From contig NZ_CP097149.1 in NCBI RefSeq assembly GCF_023370075.1, forward strand, positions 496,001 to 560,000: a stretch of DNA of 64,000 bases, written 5' to 3'. Every line of letters begins with the position of its first letter. The first letter of the stretch is position 1. Positions 7,508-17,355 of this stretch are shown here, in pieces. The stretch is from Deinococcus sp. QL22. Its GTDB lineage: Bacteria; Deinococcota; Deinococci; Deinococcales; Deinococcaceae. Under the pieces are notes generated by a model. It made no database searches and was not told the DNA's origin. It worked only from the letters and a program-made list of their open reading frames with translations. Both the position numbers and the translations under genes were made by a program.

Positions 7508-8592
7508 GCTGCAGCCACCTTGAATTTGGTGCTGGCTTCGGTGAGGCACTGGGCACGCTCATCGGGGTTCATGGCGCTGAAGGTGTCCAGCAGATAGGTG
7601 GCTTGCTCAGCTGTGAGGTTGTTGGTCGCAATCGGTGTGGGGTTGTTAGACATGTAGCCCCACAGCGCGTACCGCTGCTCACTGGTAGCCGCACCGCTTG
7701 CTTTGGCGACGGCTTGCAACTGGCCGCGCTGCTCCGGGGTCAACATCGTTTCAGCATTCAGAGCAGCGACTTCTGTAGCCTGCTGGGCATCTTCTGCCGC
7801 CTGATCCTTCAGCGTTTTGCCCCACTGATCGAGGTAGGCCACCGCTGCCAGGGCGTTGTCGTCACTCTCGCGCCAGGGCTGAAGGTTGTTCAATGCCACG
7901 TCCACTTCTTGTCCGGTCACGCCGTACCGCTTCAGACCTTCCCGGCGGGCGGCGAGTTTGGGGCCGTAGGTCTTCATGCGGGCATCCATCTCTTCACGGC
8001 CATCAGAAACGGGCTGAGCAGCAACGGGTTTGGCTTCCTGGATGGCGGTCACAGTCATGGCCCCGTCTTCATCCACCTGTACCTCTGCGCCCATCTCTTC
8101 GGGGGTGTACAGGCCGTCAATCACGTCAGGGAACACCACGCGGGCGCACGCGGCTACCGCACGCCACTGGTACATCACGGGGGCTTGCTTCTTGTAGTTG
8201 TCTTTGTTGTTCAGCTGCATTGCTTCCGCTTCGTTCGGTCCAAACTTGGCAGTGAAGGCGCTGCGTCCCTTCCGTTTCATGGTGACGGTGGCCCCGTCTG
8301 TTCCGGTTGCGATCTGTAGGTCTTCCAGTTGTCCGCTGCGATTGATCAGGCTGAGCATGAGCTGAGGGCTGACAGTGGGTTTGCCCTGAATCACGGTGAT
8401 GCCGTTCAATGCGGCCATGGCGGGTAGGCCCAACTCCATGCCTTTGACCATGATGGCGACGGCAGCTTCAGGGCTTTTAACGTTCTGACCCAGCAGTCCG
8501 CTTTTCATCAGCATGTTTCCGAAGTCGAGCAGCTGCATGGCCTGAGCAGCGAGGGTCAGCGTGTTGGTTTCGCGGTAAGCAAGTGCAGTCAT
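7504..8592 (-). CDS. Phage RecT-superfamily single-strand annealing protein
   Basis: 362 aa, start chosen at the ATG overlapping the upstream TGA (ATGA 8589-8592) with GAGGAA upstream. Residues ~30-170 carry the pattern of phage RecT-like annealing proteins: MVKGMELGLPAMAALNGI, VIQGKPTVSPQLMLSLI, then a YQWRAVAACARVVFPDVI segment and GLYTPEEMG. These proteins coat single strands and promote annealing during phage recombination. The C-terminal ~150 residues, with TPEQRGQLQAVAKASG, look like a helical accessory region. No 5'-3' exonuclease partner is visible within the window. Confidence 0.8.
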   Translation of the reverse strand: MTALAYRETNTLTLAAQAMQLLDFGNMLMKSGLLGQNVKSPEAAVAIMVKGMELGLPAMAALNGITVIQGKPTVSPQLMLSLINRSGQLEDLQIATGTDGATVTMKRKGRSAFTAKFGPNEAEAMQLNNKDNYKKQAPVMYQWRAVAACARVVFPDVIDGLYTPEEMGAEVQVDEDGAMTVTAIQEAKPVAAQPVSDGREEMDARMKTYGPKLAARREGLKRYGVTGQEVDVALNNLQPWRESDDNALAAVAYLDQWGKTLKDQAAEDAQQATEVAALNAETMLTPEQRGQLQAVAKASGAATSEQRYALWGYMSNNPTPIATNNLTAEQATYLLDTFSAMNPDERAQCLTEASTKFKVAAA

Positions 8593-8765
8593 GCGCGTTC
8601 CTCGGGGTTGATGAATTGGAAAATCAGGCTGAGCAGGCATCCGACGGCGATCAGCATCAATAGGCCAAACAGCAGCTTCAGTTCCCCGCTCGCTGTTGGG
8701 TGCAGGTCAGGGATCAGGCGGAACGCGGCCCACCAGCACGCGATGCACAGCAGGGCGCGAATCAC
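8589..8765 (-). CDS. Small phage membrane protein, two TM segments
   Basis: 58 aa from a GTG that overlaps the TGA of the preceding gene (GTGA 8762-8765). A longer frame upstream would only shadow that neighbour. Two hydrophobic stretches (residues ~2-15 and 27-49) flank a short polar loop, giving a hairpin inner-membrane protein. Function unknown; small membrane proteins in early operons often act in superinfection exclusion, which is only a possibility here. Confidence 0.6.
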   Translation of the reverse strand: MIRALLCIACWWAAFRLIPDLHPTASGELKLLFGLLMLIAVGCLLSLIFQFINPEERA

Positions 8766-8953
8766 GCGGCACGCTCCCGGCGTTCCATGCTGCTCAGTTG
8801 CAGCTCCAACCACGCTTCCTGTTCCTCTGGGCTGCCCGGTGCGCGGTCGTACAAGTCGGCCCAAACGTCCCACAGGTTCGGTTCAGGCTCAGGCTCCCGC
8901 ACTCCAAACAGACGCTCCAGAAAGGCCCGGAAGCGAGCGGCAAAAGCGTTCAC
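8762..8953 (-). CDS. Small phage hypothetical protein
   Basis: 63 aa, GTG start overlapping the upstream TGA (GTGA 8950-8953). It has a basic amphipathic N-terminus (AARFRAFLERLFG), an acidic Pro/Glu centre and a charged helical C-terminus. No family recognised. Membership in the chain of overlapping starts and stops is the main support for reality. Confidence 0.6.
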   Translation of the reverse strand: MNAFAARFRAFLERLFGVREPEPEPNLWDVWADLYDRAPGSPEEQEAWLELQLSSMERRERAA

Positions 8954-9174
8954 AGCGCACCTGCTTTGCTGCGTTCCGGCACGTCCAACTGGTCAGCCAT
9001 CTCGATCAGGTAAGAGGCAATCTCGCGGGCCTCATCAGGGGAGTAATAGCCATGAACTTCAACGCAGGTGTCTGCATCATCCATACCTTCAATGTCCAGA
9101 TTCACTTCGTCGGTATCGGTATTTTTGCTGATACTGATGGCGAAATTGCCATTCGCAAACCGGACGGACTTCAT
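8950..9174 (-). CDS. Small phage hypothetical protein, acidic
   Basis: 74 aa, ATG overlapping the upstream TGA (ATGA 9171-9174). It begins with a beta-rich stretch (SVRFANGNFAISIS) followed by acidic residues and a helix (SPDEAREIASYLIEMADQL). It looks like a compact soluble alpha/beta protein. No function assigned. Confidence 0.65.
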   Translation of the reverse strand: MKSVRFANGNFAISISKNTDTDEVNLDIEGMDDADTCVEVHGYYSPDEAREIASYLIEMADQLDVPERSKAGAL

Positions 9175-9308
9175 GCGCCACCCACCAGCACTGCCAAAAT
9201 GCTGCTCACGAATGCTGTGAGGCCCAAGCCCCAGCCCACCACGGGCTGAGTCAAGGCCACGGTGTAGGCCATCTGGAAAACGTGGCGCTGGGACTCAGAG
9301 CGGTTCAT
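9171..9308 (-). CDS. Very small phage membrane protein
   Basis: 45 aa, ATG overlapping the upstream TGA (ATGA 9305-9308). The C-terminal two-thirds is hydrophobic and can span the membrane once. Support is the strict operon coupling rather than similarity. Confidence 0.55.
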   Translation of the reverse strand: MNRSESQRHVFQMAYTVALTQPVVGWGLGLTAFVSSILAVLVGGA

Positions 9309-9718
9309 GCCGCCACGTCCTTGCCACTCATGCGGGCAGCCGTCAACGCCACCAGCGCGGCCTGCACTTCGTCTTCGGTGCTGTAGTTGCCAGCGGGCGA
9401 GTTGTAGCGCACGGTGGCGCATCCTGTCTTCTTGCTGCGGCGCTCTTTGCGGATGACCTGGCCGTAGCCCTGCGCTACACCCGTGCTGCGGGGGCGGACG
9501 GTCACGGCCCACACCTGCATAGCCGTCGACATGGTGTCGCCCCGTACCAGCATCCATTCCACGCTGTAGGCATCGCCGTCCAGTTCCAGCAGCGCGTCGG
9601 GCTTGATGGGGTTGAAGGGCACGCTATGATCGCGGGCGTAGGTGTGCGCCTGGGCCAACTGCACGTTGAAGCGTTCACGCTGGCGGCTGGGGCTTAGGGT
9701 TTCTGCTAGTCTCTGCAT
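9305..9718 (-). CDS. Phage early hypothetical protein
   Basis: 137 aa, ATG at 9718 with GGAGAT eight bases upstream. Basic N-terminus; the middle (DGDAYSVEWMLVRGDTMSTAMQVWAVTVRPRS) is beta-rich, and a Lys/Arg patch with GYGQVIRKERRSKKTG follows. The C-terminal NYSTEDEVQAALVAL is helical. No family recognised. The gene lies just after a hairpin in the operon, so it could be differently expressed from the two genes before it. Confidence 0.6.
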   Translation of the reverse strand: MQRLAETLSPSRQRERFNVQLAQAHTYARDHSVPFNPIKPDALLELDGDAYSVEWMLVRGDTMSTAMQVWAVTVRPRSTGVAQGYGQVIRKERRSKKTGCATVRYNSPAGNYSTEDEVQAALVALTAARMSGKDVAA

Positions 9719-9731
9719 ATCGATCTCCGAT

Positions 9732-9767
9732 CCCCGCTGGCGTCGCGTGCCATAAGCGGGGTTTTTT
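9732..9767 (+). terminator. Rho-independent terminator facing against the early operon
   Basis: CCCCGCT (9732-9738) and AGCGGGG (9755-9761) form a 7-bp stem followed on the + strand by six T. It would stop rightward transcription entering the immunity region from the early operon. For leftward mRNA the same hairpin sits in the leader of the 9305-9718 gene just before its ribosome site. Confidence 0.65.
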
Positions 9768-9772
9768 ATTGC

Positions 9773-9931
9773 TCAGCCCGTCTTTTTGACTGGCTGCTCT
9801 AAACGCGCCTCAGCGGGCACGGGTTGAGAAACAGGAAGGGGCCGCTCAGCAGCGGCCAGCAGCATGGAGATCACCCGTTGGTGAGCCGCAGGGTCATATC
9901 GGGTGGAAATCTTGCGAGCGGGCTGGGTCAT
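9773..9931 (-). CDS. Small phage protein after the Cro-like gene
   Basis: 52 aa, ATG overlapping the upstream TGA (ATGA 9928-9931), with AGGAG upstream. The sequence is basic at the N-terminus (QPARKISTRYDPAAHQRVI) and Pro-rich at the end. Unknown function. Confidence 0.55.
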   Translation of the reverse strand: MTQPARKISTRYDPAAHQRVISMLLAAAERPLPVSQPVPAEARLEQPVKKTG

Positions 9932-10164
9932 GCGGCTCCTACTTTGGAGTTTGTAGTTAGCAATAAATCGTAAGGCTGACAATTGAGAGCAGTTGCGAAT
10001 TCCGCCAAGCGCTCAACAGTCACGTTCCCCGCCTTACCACTCTCTACATCGCTGATGTAACTAGAACGTTCCGCCTTGCCAAACATCTTTTCTGCGAGTT
10101 CGCGTTGATCCAGGCCGCACCTTTCGCGGGCGGCGCGGATGTTCTGGCCTACTTGGATTCGCAT
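9928..10164 (-). CDS. Cro-like HTH (XRE family) regulator, first early gene
   Basis: 78 aa, nearly all one XRE helix-turn-helix domain: IRAARERCGLDQRELAEKMF, then SSYISDVESGKAG as the recognition segment. It is the first gene of the leftward operon and faces a larger HTH gene across a 108-bp control region, the classic cro/cI layout. On the - strand TTGACA and TATAAA lie just upstream. The -10 box ends nine bases before the ATG, so the mRNA would have almost no leader. It probably represses the divergent repressor gene and tunes early transcription. Confidence 0.8.
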   Translation of the reverse strand: MRIQVGQNIRAARERCGLDQRELAEKMFGKAERSSYISDVESGKAGNVTVERLAEFATALNCQPYDLLLTTNSKVGAA

Positions 10165-10272
10165 AATTAGAGTTTATAGCAAACTATAATCCCTGTCAAG
10201 CACTTTAGAGCTTGCCGTCAACTGTCTACCGTTACAGGGAACTATAATTTACAGTTAAGCGTAAAGGTAAGC
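10165..10272. promoter_or_regulatory. Divergent immunity control region with several dyads
   Basis: The leftward promoter has TTGACA (complement of 10194-10199) and TATAAA (complement of 10173-10178). The rightward promoter has a perfect TATAAT at 10243-10248. Four dyads are visible: AGTTT-N5-AAACT (10171-10185), CAAGC-N8-GCTTG (10197-10214), CTGT-N8-ACAG (10222-10237) and AACT-N9-AGTT (10240-10256). AACTATAAT also occurs twice directly (10182-10190, 10240-10248). The dyads overlap both -10 boxes, as operators for the two HTH proteins would. Confidence 0.65.
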
Positions 10273-11082
10273 ATGCATGTTTTCCCTATGCCCCTGCGAG
10301 GAGTTTTTTTGCCAGATGTCCCAGTTCAGCCCATGACCCGTGAGGATGCAGGGGCGTACTTCAAGCAGCTCCGGGTCCGCAGAAATTTGCGTCTTCAGGA
10401 TGTTGTTGACGGAACGTCTATTCCAAATGTTCAGTATTTGAGTGCTTTGGAGGGCGGGCGATACAACATCCTTAACAGTGAGCATTTTTCCTCACTTGTG
10501 CAATTCTTTCGTTTATCGCGAGATGAAATTGAACGCATTCGGCCAGGAACTTTTATTGAAACCGCACCGGATAAAATGACCGAGGTCATTTTTTATCACT
10601 CCCGACCACCGAAAATAGAAGACGGAATTGAAGCATACATTTCTTATGTTAATCAGATACACGGTATCAGGGAGTATGGACAACTAGAACCTAGCCTAAT
10701 AGGATCAGACAAAGTTGAAGTTGTAGGAATTGTAGAAGGGCGTTTTCTTAAAGTGAGCCTAGTCTATTCTCAAAAAGTTATGGATGCTTTTGGACAACCG
10801 GATTCAGAAGCTGGGAAACCAGCCCCTCCTGTTCGCATGTACACCGCCTCTGCACGTGGCTGGAAAGTACCAAAACAACCACCAGCGCCCATCCCCGATG
10901 CCATCCTTGAAGCGGCAGCCCAATACGGCGACCAGCCGCTCTTTGCAGGTATCAAGGAATACCGCTGGCAGCGCTTCCTGACCGACTCGCCGCACAAGCG
11001 CAGGCCCGTCAGCCCTGAAGAATGGTTGACGTTCTACATGGAAGTGAAAGATAAATTCGATCCAGCGGAGCCAGAGGAGTGA
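10273..11082 (+). CDS. CI-like HTH phage repressor without a peptidase domain
   Basis: 269 aa. An XRE-type helix-turn-helix occupies residues ~22-80 (AYFKQLRVRRNLRLQDVVDG, then IPNVQYLSALEGGRYN). The remaining ~190 residues show no LexA/S24 Ser-Lys protease motif. The ATG at 10273 has AAAGG five bases upstream and a TATAAT 25 bp before it. A TTG at 10309 with GAGGAG is a possible second start. The next gene, overlapping by GTGA, encodes an ImmA/IrrE-type protease, so inactivation by cleavage in trans is likely, as in the ICEBs1 ImmR/ImmA and Deinococcus DdrO/IrrE pairs. The coding DNA is AT-richer than the host. Confidence 0.75.
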   Translation: MHVFPMPLRGVFLPDVPVQPMTREDAGAYFKQLRVRRNLRLQDVVDGTSIPNVQYLSALEGGRYNILNSEHFSSLVQFFRLSRDEIERIRPGTFIETAPDKMTEVIFYHSRPPKIEDGIEAYISYVNQIHGIREYGQLEPSLIGSDKVEVVGIVEGRFLKVSLVYSQKVMDAFGQPDSEAGKPAPPVRMYTASARGWKVPKQPPAPIPDAILEAAAQYGDQPLFAGIKEYRWQRFLTDSPHKRRPVSPEEWLTFYMEVKDKFDPAEPEE

Positions 11083-11741
11083 GCTTTGACCCACTCCTCT
11101 CCGACCTGTTCTTAGCGCATGAGGAACGCCATAAAGAGTTGGACTACACCCCAGACATGGAGCGCATTGCCGCTGCGTTAGGTCGGGTTAAGACAGGTGA
11201 GCACAGCTTCTTGACGGCCTCTGGAGAGATCGTGGTGGAGTCAGGCCTGAAGCGAACCCGCCGCCGCGAAGACCTTGCACATGAAGCCAGCCATGCCCTC
11301 GCTGCTGAACTGATCGATGACCAGAGCTATGTGAAGGCCATCCAGTATCACCACGCCCATGTGCCGGATATGGACGCGCACCTGGAACGCTTGGCCGATC
11401 ACGGCAGCCTGCACTGGCTTGCCCCGCGCGAGATGGTGGACAAGGTGCTAGAGGTTGGCGGGCTGAATGCGGGGGCGGTCTGGCGACTCCACCAGACGGC
11501 AGAGATTCAGCTGCATATGGCTTTGAAGCGGATCGTGACGTTTGACGAGGATGGCCGGCGAGGCGGCTTCATCGCGCAGCATGGCCGGATCATCCACGCC
11601 AGCTCCTACCAGTACTACTTACGCTGTTGGGTTGGTGATGACGTGCCCGATGAGGGCAGCTTTCAAGGTAGCGGTGTGAGCCTGTACCAGGTGCCGGGCT
11701 ATCCGTCAATGTGCATCGGTTTGGTGATCGCCGATGACTGA
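11079..11741 (+). CDS. ImmA/IrrE-type zinc metallopeptidase
   Basis: 220 aa, GTG start overlapping the repressor stop (GTGA), with AGAGGA upstream. LAHEASHALAAEL carries the HExxH zinc motif near residues 87-91. An acidic third ligand would be expected further on, but I cannot place it with certainty. Proteins of this family cut the HTH repressor encoded beside them when DNA damage is sensed, relieving lysogeny. The C-terminal ~80 residues look like an extra beta-rich domain that could sense the inducing signal. Confidence 0.78.
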   Translation: MSFDPLLSDLFLAHEERHKELDYTPDMERIAAALGRVKTGEHSFLTASGEIVVESGLKRTRRREDLAHEASHALAAELIDDQSYVKAIQYHHAHVPDMDAHLERLADHGSLHWLAPREMVDKVLEVGGLNAGAVWRLHQTAEIQLHMALKRIVTFDEDGRRGGFIAQHGRIIHASSYQYYLRCWVGDDVPDEGSFQGSGVSLYQVPGYPSMCIGLVIADD

Positions 11742-11773
11742 TGGGCGTGTGCTGGCGCTGAAGGTGGTTAATA

Positions 11774-12865
11774 ATGGCTAATTGGAAGATGTATTTAGAT
11801 GATAGTGCTACTCACGGCGCAGTCATAGATGAAAATTTCAAACTGCGTAAAGTCAATAACATCAATGGCGGTGTTCCTATTACGAGCGCTGGTGGGATTC
11901 TCGTTGATGAAAGTGCAGAAAGGGCCATCAAGCGTGATGTGCAACGGTTACGAGAACACATTCAGAGAGAACTACGATTGCCGGAACCCCCCGAACTACA
12001 TATGAGTGAGATGTGGGGCAATCAACTCCCAGTAAATAGCCCTTACTTAAAAGTTGATCGGAAAAAAATCTTGCATTGGGTACGACTTGGCTACGACATT
12101 ATTTTTAAACATGGACAGGCAGGCAGTCTCCGAGTTATCGGAGTGAGTCTAGAACTACCTCAAGTTCAAGAAGTCCTTAAAAGTTATTGTGAAGATGCAA
12201 ATACTATTGCAGAAAGGGAAATATTAAAGGAATACTTTCCTAAGGCGACAAAAACTTTTTACGGGATAATGCTTAATCCGCTTATTCGAATGATCATGAA
12301 TCTTATTGTGGTAGGTGATGATTTCGCATCAAGCAATGGCCATAGGCTCAAAGTATACTACGATACTTCCGAAGCCAGTAAGGGATTTGCGTTTTCGGAG
12401 GGTATGAGTATTTTCCAAGATTTGAGACGATTCGAATCTGTAGATTCAATTGGAGAATCTAGTCCTCACATCAATAATTTAATGCAATTGGCAGATTTAG
12501 CAGCTTACCGAGTCTTTCGCGCAAAGATGATTCGGTACAGAGTAGAGCATAATATGCGTCATGCCACGGACCCCGGTATGGTTTTGGCACTGCGCGATAG
12601 GCCTTTTGACTCTCTGGGATTACATATTCCTAATACAAAATTGAGAATGGAGAGTGTGCACGAAAGTCTCTTTGCAATGCTTCAAATTGCGTATGCGAGC
12701 CAGAGTGTGCGACAACTTTATCCTGAATCTGCGTCAAAACTATTGATTCAACTCAATCAGTACATCGTAGATAAAGACGAGTATGGCAGCCTTACCGGGT
12801 TCTTTCCTCTGTTTTCCCATGAAATTAGAGAGGCTTGGTGCAATGGCAAGAGGCCACTCATATGA
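11774..12865 (+). CDS. DUF3800-like protein, AT-rich prophage accessory gene
   Basis: 363 aa. An N-terminal MYLDDSATHG followed by an aliphatic GGILV strand, a central KVYYDTSEASKG and a later HINNLMQLADLAAYRVFR match the layout of DUF3800, a family with an RNase-H-like fold predicted from acidic residues on successive strands. AAGGTGGT precedes the ATG. Base composition is clearly more AT-rich than both flanks, indicating separate transfer. It sits in the lysogenic side between the immunity genes and the integrase, where lysogenic-conversion and phage-exclusion genes are often found. A defence role is inference. Confidence 0.65.
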   Translation: MANWKMYLDDSATHGAVIDENFKLRKVNNINGGVPITSAGGILVDESAERAIKRDVQRLREHIQRELRLPEPPELHMSEMWGNQLPVNSPYLKVDRKKILHWVRLGYDIIFKHGQAGSLRVIGVSLELPQVQEVLKSYCEDANTIAEREILKEYFPKATKTFYGIMLNPLIRMIMNLIVVGDDFASSNGHRLKVYYDTSEASKGFAFSEGMSIFQDLRRFESVDSIGESSPHINNLMQLADLAAYRVFRAKMIRYRVEHNMRHATDPGMVLALRDRPFDSLGLHIPNTKLRMESVHESLFAMLQIAYASQSVRQLYPESASKLLIQLNQYIVDKDEYGSLTGFFPLFSHEIREAWCNGKRPLI

Positions 12866-12871
12866 GTGGCC
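12852..12871. repeat. Perfect 20-bp palindrome at the DUF3800 gene end
   Basis: The arms are GGCCACTCAT and ATGAGTGGCC with no loop base unpaired; the TGA stop lies inside. It could be a weak transcription stop (no T tract follows) or a protein-binding site for integrase expression. Confidence 0.6.
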
Positions 12872-12963
12872 CCCTGTATGGTCAGCATACGCTTCATCAA
12901 GCCACAGCGTCAAGCCAGACCGAACATTTCCCTCTGACCTTGACAACCAATGGTTGACACCCT

Positions 12964-14364
12964 ATGACCGCCCGCGCCTACCTTCGGGTCTCGTCTGCCG
13001 CCCAAGTCGAAAAGTTCAGCCTCGCCTTCCAACGTGAAAAAGCCCTGGCCTTCGCCGCCTACCAAGACCTGAAGCCCGTCCAGTTCTACGAAGAACGCGG
13101 CGTCTCCGGACAACTCAACGAGCGCCCCCAGCTCACTGCACTCTTCAACGACCTCCGGCCAAGCGACACCATCATCATCTACAGCCTTTCCCGACTGGGA
13201 CGCGGCGGGGCGGTGCAGCTCCTGAGCATTGTGGGCCGCATCAAAGAGGCCGGGGCGCGGCTGGTCAGCCTGACCGAAAACATTGACTCCGAGACCCCTG
13301 CGGGACGCCTCATGCTCACCATTCTGGCGGCCCTCGCCGAGCTGGAAGTTGAGACCACTCGCGAGCGCACGGCAGCAGGCCGACTGCAAGCGGCCAGCCA
13401 GGGCATTTACCCCCAGTCAAGCTCAGTACTCCCGGCTGGCTATGGACGTGGCCCAGACGGACGAATTATAGAAACCGACTTCTCCCCCACCGTGCAAGAA
13501 ATCTTCCGCCGCGCTGCAGGCGGTACCCCCTTCCAGGCCATCGCGGACAGCCTGAACAAAGACGGCATTGTCGGTTCCAAAGGAAAGAACTGGTACCTCG
13601 CCACCGTGCGCGGGATCGTGCAAGAGCGCACCTACATGACCGGCGAACTGTCTTACCGGCGCAGCAGCCATGCGGCAGACCCTCAGGCCTGGATGCCTAT
13701 CCCTTGCCCGCCTCTGGTCAGTGAAGCGGTCTGGCAGGCAGCCCAGCGCACGGCCACCAAGAATCATGTGCGGCGGGACGTGGGGCGCTTTCCGTTGTCG
13801 GGCAAGCTGTTCTGTGCCTGCGGCTCTCCCCTGTCAGGCAGTGCCAACAAAAGTCGATCCGGCCAATCGATCCTGTACTACCGCTGTAGCCCAGAGCGAC
13901 GCGGGACGCCCGTTTGTCCGGCCACCGGCAAAGGAAGCACCTTTTACCCCACGCTAGCAACTGATACAGCGGCGCGGCTGGCCCTGGAAGCGGCGCTGAG
14001 AGACAGCGAGGTGCTGGCCCGCCTGATGGCGACTCAGCCCATACACGATGACCAGGCTGTCCTGCGACGAGCCCTAGAAGCCCGGCGTGATGCCTTGATC
14101 GATCTCCACCTGGAGGGCTTGATTGACCGGGCGGAATTCACCCGGCGGCGTGAGGAGATGCAGCGCCAGTTGGAGGATCTGAGGCCGAACATCGTCACGG
14201 CACTTCCGCCAGACCTGTCGAGGCTGGCGGAAGGGGTGCCTCGGCTGGACGCGGAGGAGTATCAACAGCTGTTGAGCGATCTTGGGGTGCAGTTCAAAGT
14301 GAAGGGCACACACGTGGAAGTGTGCGCCCTGAACGTACCGCAATTGGTTAAATCCTCCGTCTAG
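12964..14364 (+). CDS. int: Large serine recombinase, phage integrase
   Basis: 466 aa. The N-terminal resolvase domain (1-150) begins YLRVSSAAQ with catalytic Ser10; further motifs are YSLSRLGRGG and GRLMLTILAALAELE. A recombinase domain (~155-265) follows. A Cys4 zinc ribbon (LFCACGSPLSG, YYRCS, VCPATG; ~280-320) and a coiled-coil region (~365-410) complete the large-serine-integrase plan. It catalyses phage integration between attP and attB; reversal needs a directionality factor not recognised here. The stop codon lies in a hairpin at the border with secA, placing the attachment junction close by. Two TTGACA boxes lie just upstream (12939 and 12953). Confidence 0.93.
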   Translation: MTARAYLRVSSAAQVEKFSLAFQREKALAFAAYQDLKPVQFYEERGVSGQLNERPQLTALFNDLRPSDTIIIYSLSRLGRGGAVQLLSIVGRIKEAGARLVSLTENIDSETPAGRLMLTILAALAELEVETTRERTAAGRLQAASQGIYPQSSSVLPAGYGRGPDGRIIETDFSPTVQEIFRRAAGGTPFQAIADSLNKDGIVGSKGKNWYLATVRGIVQERTYMTGELSYRRSSHAADPQAWMPIPCPPLVSEAVWQAAQRTATKNHVRRDVGRFPLSGKLFCACGSPLSGSANKSRSGQSILYYRCSPERRGTPVCPATGKGSTFYPTLATDTAARLALEAALRDSEVLARLMATQPIHDDQAVLRRALEARRDALIDLHLEGLIDRAEFTRRREEMQRQLEDLRPNIVTALPPDLSRLAEGVPRLDAEEYQQLLSDLGVQFKVKGTHVEVCALNVPQLVKSSV

Positions 14365-14376
14365 GACGGTGAGGAT

Positions 14377-14377
<1 letters not shown>
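14351..14377. terminator. Shared hairpin between integrase and secA; probable attachment border
   Basis: AATCCT/AGGATT and CCGTC/GACGG pair around a TAG loop which is itself the integrase stop codon; the secA stop starts at the distal base. There is no long T tract. It likely ends transcription from both convergent genes. Serine-integrase prophages usually carry int next to an att site, so the phage/host junction should lie at or within a few tens of bases of here. Confidence 0.55.
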
Positions 14378-16986
<2,609 letters not shown>

Positions 16987-17309
16987 GACGCCTCCCAGTA
17001 TACGCCCCTGCTACCTGACCGGAGCGCCTGATTTCAGTGAGGTGCGCGTAAGCAACTTGATACTGACTTGCTCTGATTCCCGAACATCCGTAAAGGCACC
17101 GATAGGGTCGTCCATCGCCGCCAGGCCGTAATTTTTGCCACTCACTCCACTCGGAAAATTCTAGCGAATCATCGCAACTTGGTATGAGTCAGGCAGGCTC
17201 AGAAATGGGCGTGGGATGGGTGGAGCGTGGACAGAAAATTGCGGGACAGAAAGGAGGGCGTCTAAGGGTCTGGAACTTGAGGGTTTAAGAACTACTTCTA
17301 TATGTCAGC
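16987..17309. other. Intergenic region upstream of secA
   Basis: It contains the secA promoter (TATACT, complement of 16997-17002) and ribosome site. At 17259-17301 it holds a copy of the GGGTCTA-type intergenic repeat (tctaagggtctgg, then gagggtttaagaacta) that recurs at 37221-37262. Nothing else is recognised. Confidence 0.5.
17259..17301. repeat. Dispersed GGGTCTA-type intergenic repeat, copy 1
   Basis: gcgtctaagggtctggaact followed by tgagggtttaagaactactt. It is nearly the same as 37221-37262 (gcgtctaagggtatagggtc, then tgagggcttaagaagtactt), with both ends conserved, so these are two copies of one mobile or amplified unit. Confidence 0.7.
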
Positions 17310-17336
17310 AAAAAGCCCCCGCACAAAGGCAGGGGC
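17310..17336 (-). terminator. Terminator of the subtilisin-like protease gene
   Basis: On the - strand GCCCCTGC and GCGGGGGC form an 8-bp stem with one G-U pair around CTTTGT, followed by TTTTT. It lies about 20 bases after the protease stop codon. Confidence 0.85.
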
Positions 17337-17355
17337 CGGGGAAGAGAGGCAGGGC

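Noticed and set aside
12939..12968. TTGACA pair with TATGAC as an integrase promoter
   Set aside because: The -10-like element overlaps the start codon and the spacing is poor; promoter position left open.
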